Shown piece by piece: positions 19,164 to 28,496 of a DNA stretch of 64,000 nucleotides; the stretch's first letter is position 1; every line of letters starts with the position of its first letter. The DNA comes from Microvirga pakistanensis (lineage in GTDB: Bacteria; Pseudomonadota; Alphaproteobacteria; Rhizobiales; Beijerinckiaceae). The translations under genes were made by a program, and so were the position numbers. The notes beneath the pieces were generated by a model. That model was given only the letters and a program-made list of their open reading frames with translations. It was not told the origin of the DNA and made no database searches. The DNA lies in contig NZ_SPJX01000652.1 in assembly GCF_004458765.1 (NCBI RefSeq), forward strand, positions 186,001 through 250,000, in the 5' to 3' direction.

Positions 19164-21398
19164 CTATTGCGCGACGCCCGTCGAGGCGGAGGCGCGCCGC
19201 TCCTCGGGCGGCATGCGGATCGTGCTCACGATGTCCGCTTCGCCGACCGGCTCGGCCAGAGAGCTGCCGCCCACGAAAGCCTGGATCGCTCCGGCTTCCA
19301 CCACATAGGTGCCGTCGTCCAGATGAAAGCCGAGGGACTCGACGGGCACCCGCAGGGTTACGCGCTTGGTCTCGCCGGGTTCGAGGCTGATCTTCTCGAA
19401 CGCCTTGAGTTCGCGCAACGGCCGGCTGCGGCTCGCGACCGGATCGCGCGTATAGAGCTGCACGACCTCCTGGCCGGCCCTCGTGCCCTTGTTCGTCACG
19501 CTCACGGCGACTTCCAGCGCCTCGCCGGCATCGAGCTTCTGGCGTGCGATCGTTGCGTCGGAATAGGCGAACTGCGTGTAGCTGAGGCCCCAGCCGAACG
19601 GGTAGAGCGGCGTGATCGCCTCGTCGATATATTGCAGCGTGAAACGGTTGTCGGGAATTGTCGGGCGGCTCGATGGCAGGCGGTTGTAATACATCGGCAG
19701 CTGCCCCGTGGCGCGTGGCCAGGTGAGCGGGAGCTTGCCGCTCGGGCTGACGTCGCCGAACAGCACGTCTGCGACGGCATTGCCGCCTTCGGTGCCCGGA
19801 TACCAGGCCATGAGAATCGACGGAATGCGCTCCGCCACCGGTCCCAGGATCTGCGGGCGTCCGCCCATGATCACAAGCGCGATCGGCTTGCCGGTGGCCG
19901 CGAGAGCTTCCAGGATTTCGCTCTGCTTGCCGCTAAGTTCGAGATGGGCGCGCGAGGCTGCCTCGCCCGAAAGCTCCTGCGGCTCGCCGAAGACGGCGAC
20001 GACGACATCGGCGCTCTTCGCCGCTTCGAGGGCTGCGGGGAGCTGCTCCGTCGAGCGGCACATGAGATCGCAGGCGGGCGCGTGGCTCACCGCGATGCCG
20101 GCGGATTGCGCACGCTGGCGGATTCCCTGAAAGATCGTGACGCTGTCCTCCTTGTGGCCGCGCGCCGCGTGAGGACCCATCTGATCCTGCGGCGCATCGG
20201 CCAGCGGACCGATGACGGCGATCGAGCGCGTGCCGGATTTCACCGGCAGCAAGTCGCCCCTGTTCTGGAGGAGTACGAGCGTCTCGCGCGCGACCTCGCG
20301 CGCGGCTTGGCGCGTTTCCTTCGAAGGGAAATCCGCATCGGTGCGGGTGGGGTCGATGGCAGGCCGGTCGAACAGGCCGAGGCGGAACTTGGTGCGCAGG
20401 ACCCTGCGCACCGATTCGTCGACCACGCTTTCCGGCACACGTCCGGCGCGCACCTCGTCGGGCAGGTGCGCGATGTAGAGCTGCCCCATCATGTCCATGT
20501 CGACCCCGGCCAGAATGGCCTTGCGTGCCGCCTCCGCGCCGTCTGCGGCGACGCCGTGATTGATCAATTCGCCGATGCCCACCCAATCCGAGGTGACGAA
20601 GCCGTCGAAGCCCCATTGCCGGCGCAGCACGTCCGTCAGCAGCCACGCATTGGCTGTCGAGGGTTCGCCGTTGAGCGCGTTGAAGGCTGCCATGAAGCTC
20701 GCCGAGCCGGCTTCGGCGGCGGCCCGGAAGGGAGGCAGGTAGGTATCGTGCATCTCCGCACGGGGAATGTAGGTGGTGTCGTAGTCGCGACCGCCCTGCG
20801 GCGCGCCATAGCCGGCGAAATGCTTCGTGGCGGCGGCAAGGCCGCCCTTGCGGAAGCCTTCCACGCGAGCGGCCGTCAGAACCGAGCCCAGATAGGGATC
20901 CTCTCCGAAGCCTTCGACGATGCGGCCCCAGCGGCTGTCACGCGAGAGATCCGCCATCGGCGCGAAGGTCCAGTTCACACCCACATGGGACGCCTCCTTA
21001 GCGGACGCTTCCGCCGCGAGGGCCGAAAGGCGCGGACTGAAGGCGGCGGCTTCGCCCAGAGGGAGCGGGAACTGGGTGCGGAAGCCATGCAGAACGTCGA
21101 GGCCGAACAGCAGCGGGATTTTGAGGCGCGATTGCTGCACCAGGGCCTGGGCCCTGGCGACATCCGCGGCATTGTTGAAGTTCAGCACCGCCCCGGCACG
21201 GCCCTCGGAAAGATCCTCCCACCGCAGCGGCGGGCCGTGGGAGACAAGGTTCAGCTGCCCGACCTTCTCCTCCAGGGTCATCTGCCCGAGCAGTTCGTCG
21301 ACGCGGCGCTCGATGGCGTCCTGCGCGAAGGCCCCGGGCAGAGGCAGGCCGGACACAGCCAGGGCTGAAAGAAGGCCAAGGACATAAGAAAGCCGCAC
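19164..21398 (-). CDS. bglX: Glycoside hydrolase family 3 beta-glucosidase, BglX-like
   Basis: The 744-aa protein has a signal peptide (MRLSYVLGLLSALAVSGLPL, cleaved after AFA), so it is periplasmic. The GH3 N-terminal barrel shows LLFGLDVLHGFRTQFPLPLG, TKHFAGYGAPQGGRDYD and the nucleophile Asp in GFVTSDWVGIGE. The GH3 C-terminal domain and a fibronectin-III-like end (RAGQEVVQLYTRD) complete the BglX layout. It should release terminal glucose from beta-linked oligosaccharides. A terminator follows directly. It shares an 88-base divergent promoter region with the kinase-like gene. Confidence 0.95.
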   Translation of the reverse strand: MRLSYVLGLLSALAVSGLPLPGAFAQDAIERRVDELLGQMTLEEKVGQLNLVSHGPPLRWEDLSEGRAGAVLNFNNAADVARAQALVQQSRLKIPLLFGLDVLHGFRTQFPLPLGEAAAFSPRLSALAAEASAKEASHVGVNWTFAPMADLSRDSRWGRIVEGFGEDPYLGSVLTAARVEGFRKGGLAAATKHFAGYGAPQGGRDYDTTYIPRAEMHDTYLPPFRAAAEAGSASFMAAFNALNGEPSTANAWLLTDVLRRQWGFDGFVTSDWVGIGELINHGVAADGAEAARKAILAGVDMDMMGQLYIAHLPDEVRAGRVPESVVDESVRRVLRTKFRLGLFDRPAIDPTRTDADFPSKETRQAAREVARETLVLLQNRGDLLPVKSGTRSIAVIGPLADAPQDQMGPHAARGHKEDSVTIFQGIRQRAQSAGIAVSHAPACDLMCRSTEQLPAALEAAKSADVVVAVFGEPQELSGEAASRAHLELSGKQSEILEALAATGKPIALVIMGGRPQILGPVAERIPSILMAWYPGTEGGNAVADVLFGDVSPSGKLPLTWPRATGQLPMYYNRLPSSRPTIPDNRFTLQYIDEAITPLYPFGWGLSYTQFAYSDATIARQKLDAGEALEVAVSVTNKGTRAGQEVVQLYTRDPVASRSRPLRELKAFEKISLEPGETKRVTLRVPVESLGFHLDDGTYVVEAGAIQAFVGGSSLAEPVGEADIVSTIRMPPEERRASASTGVAQ

Positions 21399-21486
21399 AT
21401 TCGTCTCCTAGAATAGGCACGTGAAGGTTGTTGCGAGAGCCATCTCGCTTGCCAGCGATCCGTGCTACATAAGATAACGTCCCGAA

Positions 21487-23025
21487 GTGGCGTCTCGCGG
21501 GCGTCAGGTCAATCGATTTGTGAGGAATCGCGAGCAACCCGTGCCAGCTATCCTGAAGCTGCCCTTTCTGGCCCTGTCCTGCGCCCTGATCCTGTCAGGT
21601 CTGGCGCTGGCTGCTGCTGCCTATACCCGGGATGCCGAAGCGCTCGTGGTGTCCCTGGCGTTCTTTCTGGCGGTGGCCGCCGGGGCTCCCCTGCTGCTCG
21701 GCAGCCAGATCGGCAGGATCCTTGCCGAGCCGGAGCGAATCGTCGAGGACGTCTCCGTGCTCGAGGCGATCGCCCTGGAACAGGCGGCGGGACCGGTGCA
21801 AGGTCATGTCGTCGAGGAGCCCGCCCTCGACGAGGACAAGGACACTCTGCGCAGGATCCAGAAGGCGGAGGCCGTCGAGCACCTCCGGGACGGCATCACG
21901 CACGACCTCAACAACAAGCTCATGGTCATCAGCGCCAATATCGACGCGGTGGCCCGTCACATGAAGGATCAGCCGTCGGTGCAGCGCAAACTGCTCTCGG
22001 CCCTCGTCGCATCCGATCAGGCGGCAAGGCTCATCGCCAAGTCCGCGTCCTTCTCCCGCCCGAGTGAACCGCAGGTTCAATACCTGGATCTTTCCGAGAG
22101 AATCGGCTCTGTCGCATCTCTCATGGGGCGATCCCTCCTGCGCGATACGGTGGAACTGAACCTGTCTCTTTCTGAGGAACTCTGGCCCGTGGAGGCCGAT
22201 CCCGACGAGATCGAGACCGCCATCGTCACCTTGAGCGCCTATGTGCGGGACAGTCTGACGCAAGGCGGAACCATCACGCTTGCGGCGCAGAACGCCCGGG
22301 TTGAGAAAGGCTCCCTTCCGAATCTGGACATCGAAGGCGATTTCGTCGAGCTGCGGATCTGCAGCACTCCGACGGAGAATGGGTTTCACGACGTCGGCGA
22401 CGGCACGGAACAGGTTTTCACGCTCCAGGAGATCGACGTCTCATCCTGGCTCCGCCTGAATCGAAGCCTGCATTTCCTGCAAGGGATCGGAGGCGCCTCC
22501 AAGGTTTCCCGCAACGGCGATGAGCTTGCGATCGCGCTGTACCTGCCGCGTGCGGAAGTCGCCACGATGCTGCCTCTCGGTGCGCACAGCGAGGACGATC
22601 CGCCTGAAGAAGGCATGCGGCGGAGTGCGGAAATCCTCATCGTCGATGACGAACTCGAGGTTGCTCTGGCGCTGCAATCGACGCTCGAAGAATTCGGCTA
22701 TGTCACCAGCATCGCCACCGATGCCGTGCAGGCGGTCAAAAGTCTTCAGTCACGCAAGCCGGGTCTTCTGCTCACGGATGTCGCCATGCCGGGAACCATG
22801 AACGGCGTCATGCTGGCGCGCGAGGTGCGGCAGGCATTTCCCGGATTGCCCGTGCTGCTGATCACCGGCAATCCCGTGATGGCGGGGGAGGCCGGCGAGT
22901 TCCCCCTGCTGCAGAAGCCCATCATCAGTCGCGATCTGCATGCCGCGATCCAGCGGCACCTGACGCCGCCGGACGACGGGGGGAAGGTCGTGCCGCTGTT
23001 TCCCCGTTCCTCCAGAAGCGCGTGA
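21487..23025 (+). CDS. Degenerate hybrid histidine kinase with intact receiver domain
   Basis: The 512-aa protein has two N-terminal membrane helices (residues about 22-45 and 53-72) and a kinase-like H-box GITHDLNNKLMVISANID with His near residue 139. A C-terminal receiver has the acidic pair in ILIVDDELEV, the phospho-Asp in LLLTDVAMPG, Thr in LLITGN and Lys in LLQKPI. The ATP-binding domain has lost its motifs: the N-box reads LSAYVRDSL where LAVNARDAM is expected, and the G1 and G2 boxes have no DxGxG or GxGxG. The start is uncertain, with GTG at 21487, 21523 or 21541. It probably relays signals without autophosphorylating. Confidence 0.85.
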   Translation: MASRGRQVNRFVRNREQPVPAILKLPFLALSCALILSGLALAAAAYTRDAEALVVSLAFFLAVAAGAPLLLGSQIGRILAEPERIVEDVSVLEAIALEQAAGPVQGHVVEEPALDEDKDTLRRIQKAEAVEHLRDGITHDLNNKLMVISANIDAVARHMKDQPSVQRKLLSALVASDQAARLIAKSASFSRPSEPQVQYLDLSERIGSVASLMGRSLLRDTVELNLSLSEELWPVEADPDEIETAIVTLSAYVRDSLTQGGTITLAAQNARVEKGSLPNLDIEGDFVELRICSTPTENGFHDVGDGTEQVFTLQEIDVSSWLRLNRSLHFLQGIGGASKVSRNGDELAIALYLPRAEVATMLPLGAHSEDDPPEEGMRRSAEILIVDDELEVALALQSTLEEFGYVTSIATDAVQAVKSLQSRKPGLLLTDVAMPGTMNGVMLAREVRQAFPGLPVLLITGNPVMAGEAGEFPLLQKPIISRDLHAAIQRHLTPPDDGGKVVPLFPRSSRSA

Positions 23026-23031
23026 GCCGAG

Positions 23032-23733
23032 TCACGTAACGACGGCTGCGGCCGCAAGAGGAGCCGCAACCTCGCTGGCAGCGTGCGCAAGGGCAGCGAA
23101 CAGCCGCTGCTGCGGCTTTTTCCAGACCAGGAGCTCAGGGTGCCATTGAACGCCGATGAGGAAGGGTGCCCTCTCATTCTCGATGGCTTGAACGATCCCG
23201 CTTTCGTCGTGCGCCGCGATCCGCAATCCCTCGCCGAGCCGGTCCACGGATTGGTGGTGCAGGGCGTTCACCAGACACGGATTGCAGCGCAGGATCCTGT
23301 CCAGGCGGGAATCGGCCTCGATGGTCACGCGCTTCTTCGGCAGTACCGTGCGCATCTTCGGGGCCTGAACATAGACCTCGTAGATATCCGTGTGCAGGCT
23401 GCCGCCCAGCGCCACGTTGATCATCTGCGATCCGCGGCAGATGCCGAGGATCGGAAGCTGCTGCGGCAGGGCCGCTTTCAGGAGCGAGAGCTCCATTTTG
23501 TCGCGATCAGGGTCGATGCGAACGTCCGGCAGAACCTGCCCGCCATAGATCTCTGCGCCGATATCGTCGCCGCCGCCGATGACGAGGCCCTGGAGTGGCT
23601 CTTGCGGCAGCGGCTCGCCCGGGACGAGGCGCACGGAACGTGCGCCCACCCGGGCCAGGGCCAGCCGATGCATGAGATAGCTGCGCCAGCCGCCGCGCCG
23701 GGAGGTGGTGACGCCGATCAGAGGTCTCGTCAT
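23032..23733 (-). CDS. Class-I glutamine amidotransferase-like gamma-glutamyl hydrolase (peptidase C26)
   Basis: The 233-aa protein carries the C26 catalytic elements: nucleophile Cys in LGICRGSQMINVALGGSLH, and the His-Glu pair in GVQWHPELLVW. The N-terminal GVTTSRRGGW and LVIGGGDDIGAEIYGG are also typical. Relatives such as PuuD cleave gamma-glutamyl amide bonds. The start overlaps the stop of the upstream amidoligase gene by four bases, so the two are made together. One enzyme would form, and the other break, a glutamyl-type amide. The actual substrate is unknown. Confidence 0.88.
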   Translation of the reverse strand: MTRPLIGVTTSRRGGWRSYLMHRLALARVGARSVRLVPGEPLPQEPLQGLVIGGGDDIGAEIYGGQVLPDVRIDPDRDKMELSLLKAALPQQLPILGICRGSQMINVALGGSLHTDIYEVYVQAPKMRTVLPKKRVTIEADSRLDRILRCNPCLVNALHHQSVDRLGEGLRIAAHDESGIVQAIENERAPFLIGVQWHPELLVWKKPQQRLFAALAHAASEVAAPLAAAAVVT

Positions 23734-24707
23734 GAGCGCACGACCTGTTCCACCACGTTGGCCCAGCTCTTGTCCTCGCCCCTGAAGGCGAGATAGGTCT
23801 TGCCCACCATGTCGAGCGCCTCGCGATCACAGGCCAGGCGCTCGACCGTGACCCAGCGGTTCCAGTCGGGCGCGATGCTCCAGCCGGGATCGCTCACGCG
23901 CGCGTCGGGCAGCCTATAGTGGAAGGTCGGGCGCCCATTGATCTTCTCGTTCGGAAGCACGGCCCGGACCCGGTCCCTGTCGAGGTGGTGCAGCAGGGGG
24001 AGAAGATCCAGATCGCGGTTGCGGGTCGGATTCGCCGCCAGATAATCATCGATGAAGCGAGGGATGTCGGGCCAGTAATCGGGCGAGACGATCATGCGGA
24101 CGTAATCGGGCGGGAACGGATCGGCAAAACCGAGAAGGTCCCGCGTGCGGTCGGGCGAGACCTCCCGGCGCAGCCAGGGATTCAGGAGCACGAAGCTCTT
24201 CATGAAAGCCGTGACCGTGTGGGCGTCCTGGCGTGGAATCTCCGGATTGAAGTGGAGGCCGAAGGCATAGAAGGGTGCGTCCTGGGTGCCCCTCGCGCCG
24301 AGCCGGCGCAGGATGTCGAGGATGCGGTCGAGATCCTGCAGGCGGTCGATGGGCGTGGGCGCCGTCACCAGCTCGCAGGGCACGAGGTAGCTTGCAGCGA
24401 AGCCGAAAAGGGCTGCGATCTTGGGCAGGACGCCCTTCCGGCTGCCTCTGGTCTTGCCTGGATGCAGGATGCGGCTGTCAAGCTCGACCGTGAGCTCCCC
24501 GATGGCGGAGTCCTTCAGAGCGAAGGAATGCGGGTCCACCTCGACAAGGCGGCCTCCGAGCGCCTCCTGCAGCGCCTGTATGGTCTTCTCGGCGGAAGGG
24601 CCGACGAACTCGATCTCCACGCCGACCGTGCGTACCTCGCCGCGCTCGTTATGAAGCACGGGCGGCGTGAGAAAACCGATCGAGGTCGGAAGCGCGGTCT
24701 GCGCCAT
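23730..24707 (-). CDS. Amidoligase-family enzyme
   Basis: The 325-aa product resembles the putative amidoligases of the COOH-NH2 ligase group, with a glutamine-synthetase-like fold. The N-terminal strand VRTVGVEIEFVGPSAEKT carries the metal-binding Glu pattern. Further motifs are GELTVELDSRIL, FGLHFNPEIPRQDAHTVTAF and the C-terminal WVTVERLACDREALDMVG. Comparative work on this family predicted ATP-dependent amide-bond formation on peptides, polyamines or the cell wall, usually beside a C26 hydrolase as here. The start at 24707 has GGAG eight bases upstream. No substrate can be assigned. Confidence 0.85.
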   Translation of the reverse strand: MAQTALPTSIGFLTPPVLHNERGEVRTVGVEIEFVGPSAEKTIQALQEALGGRLVEVDPHSFALKDSAIGELTVELDSRILHPGKTRGSRKGVLPKIAALFGFAASYLVPCELVTAPTPIDRLQDLDRILDILRRLGARGTQDAPFYAFGLHFNPEIPRQDAHTVTAFMKSFVLLNPWLRREVSPDRTRDLLGFADPFPPDYVRMIVSPDYWPDIPRFIDDYLAANPTRNRDLDLLPLLHHLDRDRVRAVLPNEKINGRPTFHYRLPDARVSDPGWSIAPDWNRWVTVERLACDREALDMVGKTYLAFRGEDKSWANVVEQVVRS

Positions 24708-24844
24708 CGGAAACTCCGGCAGAGCACAAGATGTGAGGCCTTTGAGCAACGGACGCGGTCCGGCTGAGTTCCTTGCTTGGTCCTCCTCTCTCTTCCGCAG
24801 TCACGGTGTGGCTTTCCGGATGCCCTTTGGTTACAAGCCCCACC

Positions 24845-26266
24845 ATGATCGCGAAACACCGGACCTTCGATAGATTCGCCTGGATGGCGGAGCTGCGCGC
24901 CACGCTCGCCCTAGGCTGGCCACTGGTTCTCACCAACGTGGCCCAGAACGCCCTGATGACATCGGACGTCATCCTCATGGGATGGCTCGGCTCCGATGCG
25001 CTGGCGGCGGGCGCGCTCGGCACGAATCTTTATTTCGCCTTCCTGATCTTCGGCATCGGCCTCATGAGCGCGACCTCGCCCCTGATCGCGGAGGAACTGG
25101 GCCGCCGACGCCATTCAGTCCGCGAGGTGCGGCGCACGGTCCGGCAGGGGTTCTGGGCCGCCATCACCGTTGCGGTACCGATCTGGATCGTGTCATGGAA
25201 CGGGGAGCTCATTCTCCTGGCCATGGGGCAGGAGCCTGCGCTCGCCCATGCGGCGGGCCAGTACATGAGGGCGCTCCAATGGAGCCTTTTGCCCTTCTTG
25301 CTTTATCTCGTCCTGCGCTCGTTCCTGGCGGCGCTGGAGCGGCCCGGCTGGCCATTGGTGATCGGCCTCATCGCCGTGCCGGTGAATTTGGGCGCCGCCT
25401 ATTGCTTCATGTTCGGCACGCTCGGCATGCCCCGCCTCGGCCTGATCGGCGCGGGCGTCGGCACGGTGATCTCGAGCGCCTTCATGTTCCTGGCCCTCGC
25501 CCTCGTGATCGGCCTCGATCCGAAGCTCCGGCGCTACCACATCTTCGGCCGTGTCTGGCGCTCCGACTGGCCGCGCTACCGCACCCTGTGGCGCATCGGC
25601 GTGCCCATCGGCCTGACGCTGGCCTTCGAGGTGACGATCTTCAACGCCGCCGCCCTGCTCATGGGGCGCATCGGCGCCCATGAACTGGCGGCTCATGCCA
25701 TCGCCCTGCAGATCGCGTCCTTCTGCTTCATGGTGCCCTTCGGCCTCAGCCAGGCGGCGACCGTGCGGGTCGGGCGGGCCTATGGCGCCCAGGATGCCGC
25801 GGGCGTGACCCGTGCCGGCTGGACGGCCTTCATCCTCGCCACGAGCTTCATGGTCGTGACGGCCTCCCTCATGCTCTTCGCGCCGCGTCTCCTGCTCAGC
25901 GCCTTCCTCGATCTCGACGAGCCGACGAACGCGCCGGTGGTCGCCTTCGCCATCTCGTTCCTCGTCATGGCGGCGATCTTCCAGCTCGCCGATGCGGCTC
26001 AGGCGGTCGGCGCGGGCATGTTGCGCGGTCTGCAGGACACCCGGGTGCCGATGATCTATGCGGCGATCGGCTATTGGGGCATCGGCCTGCCGCTCGGCGT
26101 GATTCTCGCCTTCGGCACGCCGCTCCGCGGCATCGGCATCTGGATCGGGCTGGCGACGGGCTTGGGCGTCGTTGCCTCCCTGATGCTCTGGCGATGGGTT
26201 CACCGCGACAGACTGGGCCTCGTCACGGCCATGCCGAAGGACGTTCAGGAGGCATTCGCGAGCTGA
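24845..26266 (+). CDS. MATE-family efflux transporter
   Basis: The 473-aa protein has about twelve membrane helices in two MatE halves. The first half opens with WPLVLTNVAQNALMTSDVIL followed by MGWLGSDALAA, and the second with GVPIGLTLAFEVTIFNAAAL. It exports cationic or toxic compounds in exchange for Na+ or H+. The ATG at 24845 (MIAKHRTFDRFAWMAEL) is taken as start because the region before it is not protein-like. It is divergent from the amidoligase pair, and its last 22 bases overlap the end of ispH on the other strand. Confidence 0.93.
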   Translation: MIAKHRTFDRFAWMAELRATLALGWPLVLTNVAQNALMTSDVILMGWLGSDALAAGALGTNLYFAFLIFGIGLMSATSPLIAEELGRRRHSVREVRRTVRQGFWAAITVAVPIWIVSWNGELILLAMGQEPALAHAAGQYMRALQWSLLPFLLYLVLRSFLAALERPGWPLVIGLIAVPVNLGAAYCFMFGTLGMPRLGLIGAGVGTVISSAFMFLALALVIGLDPKLRRYHIFGRVWRSDWPRYRTLWRIGVPIGLTLAFEVTIFNAAALLMGRIGAHELAAHAIALQIASFCFMVPFGLSQAATVRVGRAYGAQDAAGVTRAGWTAFILATSFMVVTASLMLFAPRLLLSAFLDLDEPTNAPVVAFAISFLVMAAIFQLADAAQAVGAGMLRGLQDTRVPMIYAAIGYWGIGLPLGVILAFGTPLRGIGIWIGLATGLGVVASLMLWRWVHRDRLGLVTAMPKDVQEAFAS

Positions 26267-27213
26267 GCGATCAGCCGGGACAGATCGACGGGGGCGAAGT
26301 GCGTGCCCTCATGGGTCACTCGCACCTCCTCGACCGTGATCGTGCGCCACCGGGCGAGCAGGGCCAGGGCCTCCTGCACCAGCTCTTCCGGAGCGGAGGC
26401 GCCGGCCGTGATGCCGATCACCGCCGCGCCGTCGATGAAGGACAGCGTGAGATCCTTCGGATCCTGCATCAGGAGCGCAGGCCGTCCCTCGCTCTTCGCC
26501 ACCTCGCAGAGGCGATTGGTGTTCGAGGAATTGCGCGCGCCGCAGACGATGATGCGGTCCGCCCGCTTGGCGATCACGCGCACCGCGAGCTGACGGTTCT
26601 GCGTGGCGTAGCAGATCGTCCTGGTGTCCGGTCCCTGGATGGCGGGAAACCGTCCCTTGAGGGCGGCGATGATCTCCCGCGTGTCGTCGACCGAGAGAGT
26701 GGTCTGCGTCACGTAGGCGATGCGCTCCGGATCGCTCACCACCAGCGCCAGCGCCTCCTCCACGCATGCGATCACATGGACGACGCCATCGATCTGGCCG
26801 ATGGTACCTTCCACCTCCACATGGCCGCGATGGCCGATGACGATCACCTCGCGGCCCGATTTCGCGTGTCGCTGTCCCTCGAGATGAACCCGGCGCACGA
26901 GAGGGCAGGTCGCATCCAGCACCGCGAGATTGCGGCTCCTGGCCTCTCGCTCCACAGTGCGGGAGACGCCGTGGGCGCTGAAGATGGCCACCGCACCATC
27001 GGGGATCTCCCCGACATCGTCGACGAAGACGGCGCCCTTCCGCTTCAGCTCGTTCACGACGCGCCCGTTATGCACGATCTCGTGGCGCACATAGACGGGC
27101 CGTTCGGTCTGCTCAAGAGCATCCTCGACGGCCCGGATGGCGCGCTCGACGCCCGCGCAGAAGCCGCGCGGCGCCGCCAGCAGAACGGTGAGGGACGGGC
27201 GGTCCTGGGTCAT
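26245..27213 (-). CDS. ispH: 4-hydroxy-3-methylbut-2-enyl diphosphate reductase IspH
   Basis: The 322-aa enzyme has the three iron-sulfur Cys segments: PRGFCAGVERAI, LDATCPLVRRVH and IIVCGARNSSNT. Also present are the active-site AHGVS, the TQTTLS segment and the C-terminal GITAGASAPEELV. It catalyses the last MEP-pathway step, giving IPP and DMAPP. The ATG at 27213 overlaps the hpnE stop (ATGA). It is the final gene of a long minus-strand operon for squalene and carotenoid synthesis, so precursor supply is co-expressed with the branch that uses it. Confidence 0.96.
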   Translation of the reverse strand: MTQDRPSLTVLLAAPRGFCAGVERAIRAVEDALEQTERPVYVRHEIVHNGRVVNELKRKGAVFVDDVGEIPDGAVAIFSAHGVSRTVEREARSRNLAVLDATCPLVRRVHLEGQRHAKSGREVIVIGHRGHVEVEGTIGQIDGVVHVIACVEEALALVVSDPERIAYVTQTTLSVDDTREIIAALKGRFPAIQGPDTRTICYATQNRQLAVRVIAKRADRIIVCGARNSSNTNRLCEVAKSEGRPALLMQDPKDLTLSFIDGAAVIGITAGASAPEELVQEALALLARWRTITVEEVRVTHEGTHFAPVDLSRLIAQLANAS

Positions 27214-28496
27214 GCGGCGTCCTCCCGTCGATGCGGGTGATGGCGCGAGGGGTAGGCTCCGGCGGCAGGCGCGTGCTGCAAAGCCGCGACGGCCTCTTCC
27301 CCGGAGATCACGGCACTCTCGATGGTGGCCGGAAGGGTGCCGAGCCAGTCTCCGGCAAGCGCCAGATTGGCGAGGGGACGCAAGGGCGGCTGCGGCAGCG
27401 AAGAGGCATCCTGGCGGATCGTGGCGCGCTTCTCCTTCACGACCCGCGCCTCCGGCTGCCGATCGGCAGAGGCCTCGAGACCCAGATCCCGCAGCACCGG
27501 GACGACGTCGCGCCAGATGGCGGCGGCGAGATCGGCCGCATCCCTGTGAACCGCGGCATCGGCTGCCGAGACCGTGACGCTCACATGGTCCCGGCGCACG
27601 AGAAGCCATTGCGCCAGGGCGCCGGTGAGGCCGAAGAAGCGGGGCCTCTCCAGGCCGGGCATTCGGAAATGCAGGTTGAGGATCGCCTCGAACCGCCGCG
27701 GCACGGGCAATGCGGGGAGCAGCCTTTCGATCTCGTAAGGCGGCAGGGCGAGGACGACTTGGTCTTCGGGGCGAAGAGCGATCGTGCGGTCCGTGAGGCT
27801 CAAGCCGATGACGCGGTCGTCATGGATCACGAGGCTCCTCAGGCGCTGTCCCGCCAGGATGGGAACGCCCAGAGTCTGCAGGGTCTCGACCGCAGGCTGG
27901 ACGAGATCCTCGCTCAAGCCGTTCCGGGCGACGAGGAGGCGGCCCGCCCGCGGCCACAGGAGGCTCCGCAGGGCCAGGGCCAGGCGGCGGGCGGATGCCG
28001 CCTCGGGCGGCGTGTTGAGAACCGCCACCGTGAGCGGGCCGATGAGGCTGTCCATGATGGGCCTGTTGCCGATGATCGAGGCCACCGGGCAATCCTGCAC
28101 TGCAAAGGCGAGGCGCAGGATGCGTGCGAGATCACTGATGCCGATGCCGGGCGGCCGGCGGGACGGCCGCAGCCAGGACCAGGGCGACAGGCCGATCCGG
28201 CGCATTGCGCCGGTTCGCGCATCGTAAAGCGGAAGCCCCGTCCGCTCCGGCTCGATCCACCTGTCTCTCGCACCCACGGCCTTGAGCAGGTTCAGCGCCT
28301 GCCGGTTGGCCGTGAACAGGACATGGGTGCCGTTGTCGTGCGAGAACCCATCGGCAGGATGGATCGTGCGGCAGCGGCCGCCGGGCTCAGGGGCCGCTTC
28401 GTACAGAACGGCTTCGCCACCACTCCGGCCCAGGGTGAGGGCGGCGCTCAGGCCGGCGATGCCGGCCCCGACGATGTGGGTGCGTCTTGCCGTCAT
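27210..28496 (-). CDS. hpnE: Hydroxysqualene dehydroxylase HpnE
   Basis: The 428-aa flavoprotein has an N-terminal dinucleotide fold, HIVGAGIAGLSAALTLGRSG followed by GRCRTIHPADGFSHDNGTH, typical of the amine-oxidase/desaturase superfamily. A C-terminal LALAGDWLGTLPATIESAVI closes the FAD site. HpnE reduces and removes the hydroxyl of hydroxysqualene to give squalene. It overlaps the fused hpnC-hpnD gene upstream (ATGA) and ispH downstream. That position identifies it as HpnE rather than a carotenoid desaturase. Confidence 0.93.
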   Translation of the reverse strand: MTARRTHIVGAGIAGLSAALTLGRSGGEAVLYEAAPEPGGRCRTIHPADGFSHDNGTHVLFTANRQALNLLKAVGARDRWIEPERTGLPLYDARTGAMRRIGLSPWSWLRPSRRPPGIGISDLARILRLAFAVQDCPVASIIGNRPIMDSLIGPLTVAVLNTPPEAASARRLALALRSLLWPRAGRLLVARNGLSEDLVQPAVETLQTLGVPILAGQRLRSLVIHDDRVIGLSLTDRTIALRPEDQVVLALPPYEIERLLPALPVPRRFEAILNLHFRMPGLERPRFFGLTGALAQWLLVRRDHVSVTVSAADAAVHRDAADLAAAIWRDVVPVLRDLGLEASADRQPEARVVKEKRATIRQDASSLPQPPLRPLANLALAGDWLGTLPATIESAVISGEEAVAALQHAPAAGAYPSRHHPHRREDAA

